Source: Papaver somniferum (lineage: Eukaryota > Streptophyta > Magnoliopsida > Ranunculales > Papaveraceae). Taken from it: a stretch of 64,000 bases of DNA. The DNA lies in assembly GCF_003573695.1 (NCBI RefSeq), contig NC_039363.1:161030747-161094746 (forward strand), given 5' to 3'. Shown in pieces: positions 33,201-45,757 of this stretch. How positions within the stretch are numbered: the first letter of the stretch is position 1; each line of letters begins with the position of its first letter. The notes below the pieces were generated by a model. That model was not told the DNA's origin and ran no database searches. It saw nothing but the letters and a program-made list of their open reading frames with translations. A program made the position numbers and the translations under genes.

Positions 33201-36200
33201 GTACTGCCAAATTAATTATGACTTCTTCTTGAAATTTGTTTCGCAATTTTCCTCAGTTTTAAAAAGTTCTCCACCATTTGGAAAGAAGAAATAGTATCAC
33301 AAGGTAGTGCTGTCACAGACATACAACCAGGATCTGATTTTGAGATCACTGATGTAGCAGCTTATGAGGACGAAGATATCCTTGGTGTGATTAAAGACCT
33401 TCTAGATCCTGCACTTGGCATGCGTAGGCTTAATGCTTTGGAGAAGTATTTGTCAGTTGGAGAACAGTTCTATCACAATGCTAGTCAGATAGATGCAGAT
33501 ATCCGATGCTTTGAGGGTTGTGTCAAGAGGCCTTATTTCCATGTGAAACCGCTTGACCTTAGTCAGCTAGAAAACTGGCATTACTATCTAGACTTTGTTG
33601 AGATGCAAGGGGATTTTGACTGGGTACGGATTTGTCTCCTATCTTAGTGTTTTTAGCTCAAGTTGTTTTTTCTTTTCATTATTGAAAAATATCTAACACC
33701 CGTATGTTTTTGACAGACTGTAAAACTTTATGAGAAATGCTTAATTCCATGTGCTAATTATCCGGAATTTTGGATACGCTATGTGGAGCTCATGGAAAGT
33801 AACGGAGGAAGAGAAATAGCAAAATTTGCTCTTGATCGGGCAACAAATATTTTTGTGAAGGTAGTAATTGTCTTCTTTTTTTCTGTCTTTTTTCTCCGTG
33901 AAGGCTACTTACAAGAGAATTACTGCCAACATCATCAGTTACTAAGTTGTAGTTGTACGTTCATTAGTTTTACCAGGTGAGAATCCTTTGTAACTTGAAC
34001 TTTACCTTTCTGGATTGACTGTAAGGGGCTTTCAATCTGATTTTTATGCAGACATTTGAATTATTTGAGAATTAAGTTAATATTAGTGTCATGGGATATG
34101 TACATTTTTGTTCAACATTAGGAAAAACACATTGCAAAGAATTTGACAGTTTGCTTGAGATATATCCAACAGTCTGTAAAGGATATTTTTAGTTGGTCCT
34201 AGCAAAGATTAATTCATTTCATCCGAGTGTTTTTGTCAGTTGAAACAATAGGCAATCATTTGCACGGAGAAACCTAGTTATTCTAGTTGAGACATTCCTA
34301 ACAATTTTGAAACAATACATTATTATACTGCTACATATCTACATAGAATAGGATTTCTCTCTCTTATCACAACAAATGGAATTGGAACAGGTTAAGCAGT
34401 CTGAACCCATGGTTCAAGATTTATTCTGTTTTGCTATTTATTCCTTTCCTTTTAGCTAAATATGGTTTCCCTTACTAACAGGGTGTACCAGCTATCCATT
34501 TATTTTCTGCAAACTTCAGGGAGAAAATAGGAGATGTTTCAGGTGCCCATTCTTCCATCCATAGTTGCAGTGCGGAGTCGGATTCTGACTTTATTGAAAG
34601 AGTTAAAAGAGAAGCTAACATGGAAAAACGTCTGGTATGTAGTATCCAGTATGCATTATGTCAGGTCTGTCAAAGTAGAGATTTAACCAGATGATTTTCT
34701 GTTTTTTTTTCAGGGAAATAATGAAGCAGCATATATTATATATGAGAAAGCCCTAGAAATTGCAAAAGAAAAGCAAATGGCACATGTCCTTCCCACTCTT
34801 TATGTTCACTTTAGTCGATTCAAATACATGGTAGGAAATCATATTCGTCAATTTACGTTTACTTTCTTTGATGTAGTAATGTTTTCTCTTTTATGGGCTT
34901 CCAATGGATGCCTACTGGTTTCTCTTTCTAACTTGTTTCTTCCTAATAGGTCAACGGTTGTATAGATACCGCTAGAGGTGTCCTCCTCCAGGGTTTTCAT
35001 CATTTGCCTCATTGCAAATTACTTCTAGAGGTATTTATCCTTCTTGATCTGTTACCGTTATATTAGTATTGATGTTTTATAGGATTCTTATATGGAAGAT
35101 GGTTCTGCTTTTACTATCTATTGATTTTCTATCAATCCAGTTATTCCTTAAAACTCTTTTACCATTTGGATTTTCGTGGATACTTTATATTATGCTTCTT
35201 GATGAAGCAAGATTGGCCTCAACCTATCCAGATTGCATCGTTTAAAAGATTTCCCAGTAATATAATGCAGGGACTGTTGAACTTTGAGATGATGCACAGA
35301 GGGCCATGGAATGTAAAATTGGTTGACTCTATTGTTGAGCATTCAGTATTTCCTGGGCCTAATTCATCTAAAGTTCTGAGCCCTGAAGATCGTCAAGATA
35401 TTTCAAGCTTATATTTACAGGTCAGGTATCTCTTCAAGTTTTAATTCATTTGATGCAGTTCTATTCCTGCTGTTTAATTGAAGAGGTATAGGGCCAGCAA
35501 AACTACAGGCGTGTGAAGCTCAAAATCAAAGATTAAAATGTCCATTGAGCAGTCCATTTGCAAGATCCTGTCTTACCCTCTGTTATTTATCGTATTTATG
35601 GCCCAATCTGTTAGCCTGTTGAGGTTGACGTTTAAGTTTCCCTTACTAGGGTGTTACTAGGATTTTAGCCACTAGTCTTTAGTCTGAATCATGGTTTACA
35701 TTTCTTTCAGTAGAATTTTGATTTTGAATCTATGCTTGGACTCGCAGAGTTCGGTGTTATCACTTATTTGACTGATCAAATGATCAATGATTAATATTTC
35801 ATTGCGACCTCATCAGTTCACAGAGAACCCGTCATTTATTTGTAGCGAGATATTTTGTTATACTTAACCTTTCTCCTGTTTCAATCTGCCTTTACCTTTT
35901 GCTAATGCACATTTGCGTGCAACAGTTTGTGGACCAATGTGGGACAATTGATGATATTAGGAAGGCACGGGAACGGCATAGGAAGTTATTTCCACATATT
36001 ATGAGCCGTACATATTGTATCACAGAGGGTCAGGATATGATCATTAGTTTGCCTTCTAATGCTCCTGAAGATAAAGTTTCCGGTATATCAACAGAGTGTT
36101 TGACGCTTGACCACAAACGAGCATCTCCAAAAGGACCTGACATCCCTAATGGAACCCCGTCAGAAGGTATTGATGATACAAAGAAGACTCCGCAACCACA

Positions 36201-37919
36201 GGTATCGCCCAAAGTTGTAGAACAGTCTGAACAAAGTGTAATGGAGCAGAATTCAGGGGATAATGATTTAGTAAATGATGTCAGTAAACAGTGCGAAACT
36301 TTGAAATCCCCGCAACATCCTTTGGAAGGTGAACATGAAGAAGAGCAGGAAAATATGGATATTGAGCCAAAGGATGCTTCTAAACCACCTGAACTGAAAA
36401 ATGTTTCAATAAATCCTCGGGATGTAGAAAGCCGACATTTGACCCCCACTGTTTCTCATGATAGTGATGATCCTAAACCAGACCCTACATCACATGCAAG
36501 TGAACCAGAGAATGATGCTTACGCATGCACGAACTCTGATCACTCGTCCCAAGTTCATGTTCAAGCAGATTCTGACCCTTCACGTTTGTCAGCTAATCCA
36601 AGTTTTCAACAAACTCAATCTCAGAATCAGCCACCGGGGTCGAGAAATATTTTATCTGATTCATCCGCTGCTAATGATGGAAATCGATCTCAGATTAACT
36701 TTAATTGGCAAACTCCTGGAGATGCTAGAAGTAGCTTGCAAGGTTATCCTCAAAACCAGTCATCCGTCGCACAATCAGGAATTTTTATGCATCAAGTTTA
36801 TCCTCCGTTCGGTCAATACCAACAAATGCAGCCAGGTATCGAAGTTCAATCTTTCAATCTAATGTCATTGCAACAGTTGAATTGCAGGCTGGCTTCTTTG
36901 TTTAAGTTTGACTGTTGAAATATAACCAGCTTTCATGTTGATTCTTAAAATTTACTTTTTGGAGAACTCATGATACTTCTATATCACAAGCTCCAACATA
37001 ATCAAGAACCATACGTATAAGTACTTTCATAATATTTTGTTTCTAGTGTGTATTCTGAATTGTAACAAGAGTCGTATATCTCCAGTATCAAATGTGCAGC
37101 AACAGAGTTACGCGTTTGTACAACCTCCTCCAGCTCAAGCAGGATCCCAACCCGTTTCTTTCTCTCATGCGCAAGTTCATTCATATCCACCTCAAAGTGG
37201 GCAAATGCAGACTAGTCAGGCATACATAAATCAGCTGTGGCATTACTATTATCAGCAGCAACAACATCAACAGCTACCACCGGTACAACAACTGCAGCAG
37301 CAACAACTTGTATTACAGCAGCAACAGCAGCAGATACTTGTACCGCAGCAACAGCAGCAGATTCTAATACCACAGCAAATGCAGCAGACTCTAATACCAC
37401 AGCAACAGCAGCTCCAGTTGCAATTGCAACCTCAGCAATTTCCACTACAGACACATTCATGGAGCCAAATCAGTTACCACCAGCAGGTAATGTTTTTACT
37501 CCTTGAGTGAATTTTCCTCGTCTCTCATGTTGAATGCTACACTGGCTTAGGGTTATCTGTGCAAACTTATCATGGAAGCATTTGGGCATACTTCGGCATT
37601 AATTGTCAGGTTCGGCACCAACCAAAAAGTACCAGGATTCCCCTTGGTGAAAGTAAAAACCAACCATATAAAAAACTAAATAGCATGAAAGTGAAACTAG
37701 GATATTACTGTCAGTTCATGAATATGAATAAATCTTATGCCTATTGCAAATACTCTTCTCATGCTCATGATTCTATCATGATTGTTATAGTTATGATGTG
37801 AATATCGAGTTGAAGTCATGTTGCTCACTGTGTAGAGCCAAGGAACTGCTCAACCTAATAGCCAGTCATCTGGACCTACCAGTCCTTTGGGTACCCAATC
37901 ACATCCTCCCAGCGTTTAA
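30212..37919 (+). CDS. PRP39: PRP39, U1 snRNP-associated pre-mRNA splicing factor
   Basis: Thirteen exons join in frame with GT-AG introns: 30212-30251, 30781-30881, 32089-32318, 32763-32930, 33257-33623, 33717-33860, 34482-34634, 34714-34830, 34950-35030, 35271-35420, 35926-36835, 37086-37486, 37836-37919. The product is 981 residues. Residues about 30-550 are HAT (half-a-TPR) repeats matching plant PRP39, including YPLCYGYWKKYA, LWVDYCTFG, ERGMSFVRKDY, GEQFYHNASQ, RPYFHVKPLDLSQLENWH, ANYPEFWIRYVELME and RKARERHRKLFPH. The C-terminal 430 residues are acidic/Ser-rich, then glutamine-rich (about 860-945). PRP39 helps the U1 snRNP engage 5' splice sites in the nucleus and affects alternative splicing. 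Exon 1 is short and its ATG is inferred, so a further 5' UTR exon is possible. Exon 10 has alternative upstream AGs. Confidence 0.93.
37247..37435 (+). repeat. CAG/CAA-rich trinucleotide tract in PRP39 exon 12
   Basis: It encodes interrupted polyglutamine with ILVPQQ and ILIPQQ spacers. Frames in other phases (poly-Thr/Ala, poly-Val/Ala) are shadows of this tract. Confidence 0.9.
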
Positions 37920-39051
37920 AGAAGCTCAGGATGTTTTTCAGTAGCTTCGCTGCATATGAACCTAACTGGCAGTTCTCCCCTCGGATTTGTCCGGGTAAAG
38001 TTTTTGTAAATATAACAGGTGTTTGTATTTTAGATTTGTTTGTCAGGCTCATAACCAGAAGTAGCTATACACTTAAATAACTAATGTTTCCAGTTTATAG
38101 TGTCTGTAAGTTGTAAAGTACCCCATGTGCTTAAGATTACTAATCAAATCTTTTGAATTTTCTCTGGCATCAAACTATCCTTAACAACAGAAATTCAGTG
38201 TTTGGACACTTTTGAGGGCCATCCAACACTCAAATTCTTCAGTGTGTTGTGGTACAAATTTGATTTGATTTGATTGAAACTCCCTCCCATAATACATCAT
38301 CTACTTTGATATTTGTGTATTTGTTATCTTCGGTTTTCTACACATACTAAATTCGTGACCCATAAGTTTCATAGTACCTCACTCAGAAAACAAATCAAAT
38401 TTTGGCCGATAAAATGAATCAGTGGACTCTCATGATTTCTGAAGTGGTTTAGATTTAGGTGTAGCTCTGGTGGACTTTAGTCATTAACGAACTCATTCCT
38501 CTTTCCTCCCCCCCCCCTCTCCCAAAATAAAAATAATTATTTGTTGAGTAGATTATTGTAAAATCTCATTGTAATAGTGTGGTTAATACATATAACCAGT
38601 CTTTTTTGAGATTTGACGTGTTCTCGTAAATGTGTCATGTATCCGGCGTACATGGATTTTCCGACACAGAGTTCTCGGTTTATCCCGTGTGAGGAGGTAG
38701 TGGGATGCACTATCAAGCCCATTCCTAATGGAAAATGTAATGATATTGGCTCGGAAACAGGAGGCCGATGTACATGAAAACAGCCTAATAGCTGAATCAA
38801 TAGATAACTTGTTTTTGTAAAGGCTTGGAGAGAGAAAACAGTAGTGTTTTTTTTCATGGTGTAAATTATTCAAGTACTATTTGATGAAGCCATCAGTTCT
38901 ACACAGAAAATTTAACTTCAAAGAGCCGCTTTAGTACTACACAAGACAAAGAAAGCCATCAGAGATCTCGGCGTTAACCTCTTTTATAAACTCAGCCATA
39001 GGACCCTGCTCCACACCAATATGGATACTCTAAGTTCAGATGCTTTTGTCA
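37920..39051. other. 3' flank between PRP39 and the PRPP synthetase fragment
   Basis: It contains the PRP39 3' UTR, a C-run near 38510 and no supported gene. Short minus-strand frames near 38540-38870 have no recognisable features. Confidence 0.5.
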
Positions 39052-39371
39052 TTAGATCTGAAGGGCATCGGCAATAGATCCAGCCAGACTCAGAACCTCA
39101 AAAGGAGCTTTGTCCCCTATAGCTTTCACTGTATGTGAGCAGGAATCCGTGATCCAAAAGTAAGAGAATGCTCGTTGTGACCCCTCCTCTGAAAGGTAAA
39201 AGTAAAGTTGAAAAAAAATTACAATCCTGAATGAGCAAAATCAGAATGATTAAAGGTGAATAAGGTGCTTACTTCCATTGCAGCAAGAAACCGCTCCCAT
39301 GAGCGCTTAGGGAACACACCATGGGTAACATACGCACTGACCTTAGTAGCACCATGAGCCGCCAAAACTTT
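39052..39371 (-). pseudogene. 3' fragment of a ribose-phosphate pyrophosphokinase gene (last two exons)
   Basis: The penultimate exon is 39371-39273 (33 codons): [18 protein letters not shown], then [10 protein letters not shown]. The last exon is 39186-39052 (45 codons with stop): [10 protein letters not shown], then [15 protein letters not shown] and TAA. The exons join in frame with donor GTAAGC and a tandem acceptor (CAG or AGAG, the second keeping frame). This is the C-terminus of plant PRPP synthetase (PRS4-like, class II), which makes 5-phosphoribosyl diphosphate from ribose 5-phosphate and ATP. Upstream exons with the catalytic loop and the DDLVQSGGT-type PRPP site were not found within several kb, so the fragment looks like a truncated copy. 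An unusually long intron cannot be fully excluded. It faces PRP39 tail to tail. Confidence 0.8.
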
Positions 39372-39969
39372 CTGAGCATATAGAAAACAAAGACAACGAT
39401 CATATATACAATAGCAGGCCATTGGGGTCTTATAAAAGTCCATTCTGATGAATAAAGAATGGGCTGTACTAGTCCTACATCATCTGACCAAATATCACAT
39501 CAGCCAAGTCAAACACGGACACGTGATCTGGTTGTCCAAGACGATTGTTCTCATCTTATATGCATTAAAAAGACTAAAGTAAAGAACGTTTATGCATGGA
39601 ACTTGGACAAACTTTTGTTTTGCTTCTGCACATTCAAATGACACTGAATGCTCTAGCAACTCGTTGCTTTAACTTGACAACCTACTGAACAGCAGGTCAA
39701 TCTCAATTTTCATATTTGTTTCCTAGTTGTAGACTTCTTTGATTATGTGTTTGCATTGCGATTCAGATGTTACATTAAAACAGTTGTTGCACTTAATAAA
39801 CTCATTCTGTCTATGCTGAAGAAAAATAGTTGTTTGACGATATTTTGAAAAAACGAATTCAAACAATATAAAACTTATCAAATAATAGGTTGCGACCAAT
39901 CTATTGTTCAAACAATCGCGATTACATATTGAGTTCATAAGGAGTTATCAAGTTAGTTTTTATGTTCAA

Positions 39970-40300
39970 AATACTGATTTGCTGAGTTCACGAACTTAAA
40001 CTTAAAGTAATAAGACTTGATATATTTTCCTTAATTAACTCGCATACATGAACTGATTTGCTCAGTTCACGAACTTGTTGATTTTTAGACTTCTCTGGAT
40101 ACTTTTTTTTAGCTAGTGTGCGAACTGATTTGCATAGTTCACGAACTGGTTGATTTTAAGAGGTTCTTGGATAATTTTTGTGTTTAAGTACACGAACTGA
40201 TTTAGATAGTCGTGAACTTATCAAAATGAAAGATTCTTGAACTTCGAGACGACAAAATATTCACAAACTGATTTGGACAGTTCACGAACTGTTGTGGTTT
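39970..40300. repeat. Tandem repeat, about 73-bp unit, 5 degenerate copies
   Basis: The phrase ctgatttgctcagttcacga recurs near 39975, 40052, 40125, 40197 and 40268 with drift. Each unit contains a short inverted motif (gttc...gaac). Confidence 0.75.
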
Positions 40301-40660
40301 TGGGAGTTATTATACTCCAACTTATGCATGTCGGTTTCCGAACAAATTAACCATTGTTCTTGGGCATTTAGTGCACAACTATTGTATATATCTTCTAAAT
40401 AATCGCTCCATGTTTGATTTTTTTCAGAATCAGTCTGAGAAGGCGGGCAAGCTTTGAAAGATATATCAATCAACAGTTGTTCTAATTTCTTCATATTAGT
40501 TAGGAGATTGTCTCCTTTCAAGCTCTAATACTCACACCATTTTTTAGCGAGTGCCAGCCTTAAATTATCATATTTGTGTTCCTCATCATATCCTGACACT
40601 CTGTCTTGTTTGACTACTTTGACTTCATCAGTATTGTTTTCAACTAGTAGTATACTCATT
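40282..40660 (-). pseudogene. Unrecognised minus-strand coding remnant with one in-frame stop
   Basis: From ATG near 40660 the frame reads MSILLVENNTDEVKVVKQD, continues to a TAG near 40527, then stays open 79 codons to 40282 (MKKLEQLLIDISFKACPP, SDYLEDIYNSCALNAQEQWL). Composition is protein-like (acidic, helical), but I do not recognise a family. It borders the 73-bp repeat array and may be part of a decayed mobile element. Confidence 0.3.
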
Positions 40661-40784
40661 CTTGAAACTTTTGAAGAACTGCATTTGTTTTAATGTTAGA
40701 ACAGTTGAGCATTTTATTTTATGAATAAATGTATATATAGCATATATGTACTAGAAATTCATAATGTCTAAAACAAATACAATT

Positions 40785-41490
40785 ATGTACTCAAGCATTG
40801 TGTCTAAAACAAAATGTATGTTACTTATGATGAGTATTCACACATTTTTCATCAGTATTAGAGATATGTACTGATGGATCTTTAATGCCAGACACAAAAA
40901 CACAAAATGCATGTTACTTATGATGGGTATTCAAACACTTTCATTAGTATTAAAGATATGTACTGGTGGATCCATGAAACATAAAACAAAAATTACAAAC
41001 CGCATGTCACTTATGATAGGTATTGAAGCAATTTTCATCAGTATTGGAGATATGTACTGGTGGATCCATGTTCCACAATAAAAAATACAAAATGCGTGTT
41101 GCATAATATGGGTATTCAAGCATTTTCATCAGTATTAGAGATATGTACTGGTGGATCTTTGTTACAAAAAAAAAAAAATACAAACAACTTGTTACTTATG
41201 ATGTTTTTTCAAGCATACACTACCTCTGTTTCTGCAAAATGTTACCATCACTTTTGCAGAAACAAATGGAGTATTAGCATCAAAAATGTTACTTATGATG
41301 GATCTTTGTACCAGGAAACAAAATATATGTCACTTGTGATGGGTATTCAAGAATTTTTCATCAGTATTTGCTATTGGAAATATGTGCTGCTGGATCTTTG
41401 TTCGGAAAACAAAAAGTACAAACCACATATTACTTATAATGGGTAATTCAAGCGTTTACATCGGCATTGGAGATGTGTACTGGTGGATCT
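40785..41490. repeat. Tandem repeat, about 90-100 bp unit, 6-7 degenerate copies
   Basis: The phrase gagatatgtactggtggatc recurs near 40863, 40955, 41048, 41137, 41375 and 41470, each linked to ttacttatgatgggtattca. Units between 41190 and 41340 are rearranged. Open frames across it are repeat-derived. Confidence 0.8.
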
Positions 41491-42590
41491 ATGTTCCTGA
41501 ATGCAAAAATTAAAGAAAATAAATGAAATAGGACAATGTTATACATTGAAAGGAATCAAAATTTATCTTCAGTGGACTTGATCAAATAAAATTTGATTTC
41601 TGATTTAGTTCAGTGGTTTCTTTCCAAAACGTTTATGAATTGGAATCTGCCTTAATAAATGTCGACCGTTACTCATGTGGTTGTTTAGTAATAGGATAAA
41701 TGGGATTACAAGAGAACATGCATCTTCTTCACAGTTTGGTAATAGGGTTGGTAGCTAGATTATTTCCATGTTTCAAAGAATTTTGGATCCCTGGACAAGA
41801 ATAAAAGTTGGTTAGACCCTATAATAATGTGATGCAATAGCTAAACCACTTACTTAGATAATAGTATTACAACCTAATTGAAGCATCAAATCTGGATTAT
41901 CGATTTTAAGAATCCTAACTACATAAAGTGTTAATAACAAAACACAACTTTTCTGATACTGTATATAACTGAAATCTCTTGAGTGATATGAATATATTAA
42001 TGTATTGTTTTACGTATGAAGAAAGAATACATATATTAAAAGATATACAATGTCTTTAAATTCGATAAAGCTTTAAGTTACGAAAACATATATCTTACCA
42101 CGCATTATTTCTTCTAATTACTGAAACAAAACCGGAAAAGAGTGAGCACATCATTCCGAAGGGTGCTCACTGCTCAGTGCAAACATACATATTTATCAAG
42201 TAATAACCAATATGCTACTAAAAGATAAATAATTAATGTACAGAGGTAAAAGAAAACAATAAACACATTTTACACCCAACAATCTACACATATCACAACA
42301 ACCGGCATAATGTGCACATGAGTAGTTCCCCCAATACCAGTATGTATATATAATATTGCCAATATATTTCACTGCATCTCATGCTATTTAGTAATATGCG
42401 AATCCTGCTAATAAGACTTAACTAGAAGTTGTGGAGAAATCACAATCACTTCTCGCGGAAAAAACTATACCACACACATTACACTGTATACCAACCATGG
42501 TTCTGAAATTACTATTAAGATTGTACGTTAATCGAGCAATCAAGTATAATATGCATACGTCTAACTTTCCCAAAATATATCAATATTGTA
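41491..42590. other. AT-rich intergenic DNA
   Basis: I see no gene, RNA or clear repeat here apart from AT-rich low complexity. Confidence 0.5.
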
Positions 42591-42592
42591 TA

Positions 42593-42851
42593 CTCCATCC
42601 GTTCCATTTTAGATGATGTTTTAGGATTATTTTTTTGTTCAAAAATACTTGAAAGTTTCTGTATTTTTCACAAAACTACCAATAACACCCTTATATTTTG
42701 TCTTGGAACTATAAGTTTATTTTTAAATGCATTAGCAATTAATATTTGAAGACTTTTTTCAAGGGTATAGACGAAAAATCTTCATATCACTCTCCATTTC
42801 CTAATCTGCATGAAAACTCCAAAAACATCATCTAAAGTCGAACGGAAGGAG
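42593..42851. mobile_element. Stowaway-like MITE, 259 bp, TA target site
   Basis: The left end CTCCATCCGTTCC and right end GGAACGGAAGGAG-type sequence form terminal inverted repeats. About 30 bp pair imperfectly, both ends continuing into TTTAGATGATGTTTT when read inward. TA flanks each side (42591-42592, 42852-42853). CTCCxTCCGTTCC termini with a TA duplication are the hallmark of Tc1/mariner-derived Stowaway MITEs. There is no coding capacity. Confidence 0.88.
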
Positions 42852-42853
42852 TA

Positions 42854-44600
42854 GATAATATTACACAGCATCCCGTGCTAGTAGTAATATTGCCAATTCC
42901 TCTAATAAATACCATAAGATAATATTGCCAATTCTGCTAAAGTAAAATTGTCAATCCCGCTAATAATGACTTAGTAAGGAACTGTGACAGATATTCCTCG
43001 TGAGAAAATTTAGACAACACGTAGTACACAACATACTTGTTCAATTACATACAATACGTTTACAAATAGCAAAGATACATCATTCTCGCAGATAACATCT
43101 CCAACTGCAGTTACGGTATCGACACCCACTAATGGCATTCTCATTCTATGTTCTAGTGTGAAGCTTGTACCTAACCTCTCAAACAACAGACAACCATCAT
43201 TTCTACATCAAACCGACATCACCTACAACTCACTACTCTTCTTCTTAGCTTCAAATAGGACTTCTGACTCGCAATGAACAAACATCAAACTTATAGTTCG
43301 CTAAATATCAACAACACCAGCAAAGAGACTCAACTTCAATACCTTCTTATGAATTTTTGTCCCATGCCTTATTCCTTCATTCAAATCCGCATAGTCTCAT
43401 ATTTCTAATTATTCTTCTACTGATCCACCTCAATTTATCAATCCCATTGAAACAACAACAGACCATCACATGCAAAAAAATCAATACACATTCACCATCA
43501 TCAGCTTCACCAATAGTTTCACCTACATAATCAGTCTAACGTCCAGTCTAAACTCCTTATCCTCACCGACGGTTCTGTAAAATGATCTTTAACAACTTAT
43601 TTGTGTTCTTCACCTGCAACTTGAATTTCATCAACAACCATTCTCCAAATTTCCATTGTTCTTCCCCAGCTTCAAAAATCTCATTCAAAAGCCTACTTTG
43701 TACTTCCTCCTTATGAAATCCTAAATCAATAACTAAATTTCAATCATCCCTATTCATTTTATCTCCTTCATCTGTAATTGCCCAACTCAAGAACCTTAAT
43801 TTTCATCTTCGAATTATTAAAACCCTAATTTGAGGTTCGATTCTCCTAAAAAAAAAACTAAAATTGAACTATATACAATTATCTACACCTCATCCAAAAC
43901 AAATCCACCTATAATCTATCAATAATAATTTCATAAGGAAAATTCAATCAATTCAAAACCCCAAATTAGCTTATCTTTTTCTTCTCTTCCAGAGCTCAAT
44001 ACAACACCATCACATAATTAAGTCCTCCCTTGATTCATCAAGCTACTAAGCTTTCTAAGGATTATTCACACAAAATCAGTTCAGTTCCATTGAATTGAGG
44101 TCGATAGAGAGACACGAAGAACAATACGAGAGAAAGAGAGAAAGAAGAGAAGAGGAAATGAATTTTCCCTATTGATTTGGTTTGATAAAACTAATGTAAT
44201 ATTATTACACCCAGAAGATTGCATATTGGCAGCTGGCTGCCCGTAGAAAATAACTTGACTTCCTTGATAGCGTTTTTACAGAGAAATGACTATTTTACCA
44301 TTTATGTACAAATCAAATGATTTCTTCTTCGCCTGGTATCCGAATTACGCGTTCAAGTAGTCTATTTCGCATAACTATTCGAGATCTATACAATGATGTT
44401 CATTTCGTCTCCAAATTATTATTTGATTAATTTTATATTAATTAAAATTCATATTTAATCAAGTCATTAACGGCTAAAGTCTCTTGACCGGTCAGATAGC
44501 GTTGACGAGCTTATAGATCTCTACAAATAACTAATTATGTAGAAACTACCACATGGTCCTATAAACAATATAGTAGAGTTAGTTTTGTCATGTTGACCTA
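42854..44600. other. Intergenic DNA, no supported gene
   Basis: Words such as taatattgccaattc recur at 42354, 42888 and 42923 on both sides of the Stowaway-like MITE, suggesting an older local duplication. A GA-rich stretch (44105-44160) looks like CT-rich 5' leader sequence on the minus strand, but no open frame follows it. Confidence 0.4.
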
Positions 44601-44874
44601 GCCAACTGTCTGTTTGGTCCTTTTTATATATATATATTGTTGTTTGGTCCTAAAATTTATTGTTCGGTCCTAGGATGGACAATACCCACGTTGGATGATG
44701 TAATTGTCTTTTGCTAGTGGTACAAATACCCTTTTGGGACCATATATATACTCAATTATTAAGAGATAAGGAAATTATTTTCAGATTTGTTTTTTCTCTC
44801 TCTCTTTTTTCCCTTTCAGATTTACTTTCTTTCTTTTCTTTTTCTTCTTATTTTTGCTTATAAAGATGATGAAA

Positions 44875-44960
44875 ACGACGACGATTATGATGATGATGAT
44901 GATGATGATGATAAAGACAATGATAAAAATAATTCTTCTTCTTCTTCTTCTATTTTTTCT
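44875..44960 (+). repeat. GAT and TTC trinucleotide microsatellites
   Basis: A (GAT)n run of about nine units near 44886-44912 is followed by a TTC run near 44934-44953. A small frame across it reads poly-Asp/Ser and is not credible as a gene. Confidence 0.9.
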
Positions 44961-45039
44961 AGGTTTTTTACGATGAAGACGATGAAGATTTTTTGTGTTC
45001 TTATTCTCTGCTACCGTTGTTGTTGTTGAAGATGATGAA

Positions 45040-45660
45040 GATTTAAAGAATGAACTCTATTTTAATTAGATCTTTTTATCAGGTGTTTATTCGAAGAAAA
45101 AAATGAACTCTAATTTTTGTTGTGTGTTCATGTTAAATAATGAACTCTGTTTTAGATCTTGAATTATTAGGTGTTCATTCGAAAGAATGAACTCTGTTTT
45201 TTATGGATTTTTTGTTATGTGTTCATGCTAGATAATGAACTCTGTTTTAGATCTTGAATTATTAGGTGTTCATTCGAAAGAATGAACTCTATTTTTCTTT
45301 TTATATATTCGTTTTAAAAAATAAACTTTGTTTTAGGTTTGAATTAGTTTGTCATTGATAGATGTTCAATTTTTACTAATGAACTCTGATTTTTGTTCAT
45401 AATAATGAACAAAGATTGGGTGTTCATTTGAAATAATGAATTCTGATTTTTGTTCATAATAATGAACTTTGAGTAGTTGTTCATTTGAAAGAATGAACTC
45501 TGATTTTTGTTCATAATAATGAATTTTTTGTTGTTTTCTCATTTTAAGAATGAACTCGAATCAATAAAAAGCATTACCAAACGCTTCATAGTTCATCAAA
45601 TAGAATGAACTCCTACAAAAAAATAAGTAGGAAGTTCAGAATTCATCAGAGAGCATGAAC
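45040..45660. repeat. Array of short GTTCAT...ATGAAC hairpins
   Basis: At least nine units carry inverted repeats. The clearest is GTTCATTCGAAAGAATGAAC (near 45178 and 45271): an 8-bp stem with a GAAA loop. Variants GTTCATAATAATGAAC occur near 45396 and 45457. Units are separated by tctgtttttt-type spacers with an irregular period of about 30-60 bp. Confidence 0.8.
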
Positions 45661-45757
45661 TCAAATAGTTATGGACTTTGAAAATTTAAGGAAATTAATG
45701 CTAAAATAGTATGGAAAGGTATTTTTAGATAATTAATTAGGGAAAAACCACTTTTAC

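Noticed and set aside
37212..37506. Poly-Thr/Ala and poly-Val/Ala frames over PRP39 exon 12
   Set aside because: They are shadows of the CAG/CAA tract. The glutamine phase is the one joined in frame to the flanking exons.
38537..38873. Two minus-strand frames of about 100 codons
   Set aside because: They overlap in different phases, have no domain and no splice context. Probably chance in the PRP39 3' flank.
39970..41490. CRISPR-like regularly spaced repeats
   Set aside because: Repeats are degenerate with similar, non-unique spacers, in plant nuclear DNA. They are minisatellites.
44787..45029. 80-codon frame with poly-Asp/Ser
   Set aside because: It spans GAT and TTC microsatellites and is compositional.
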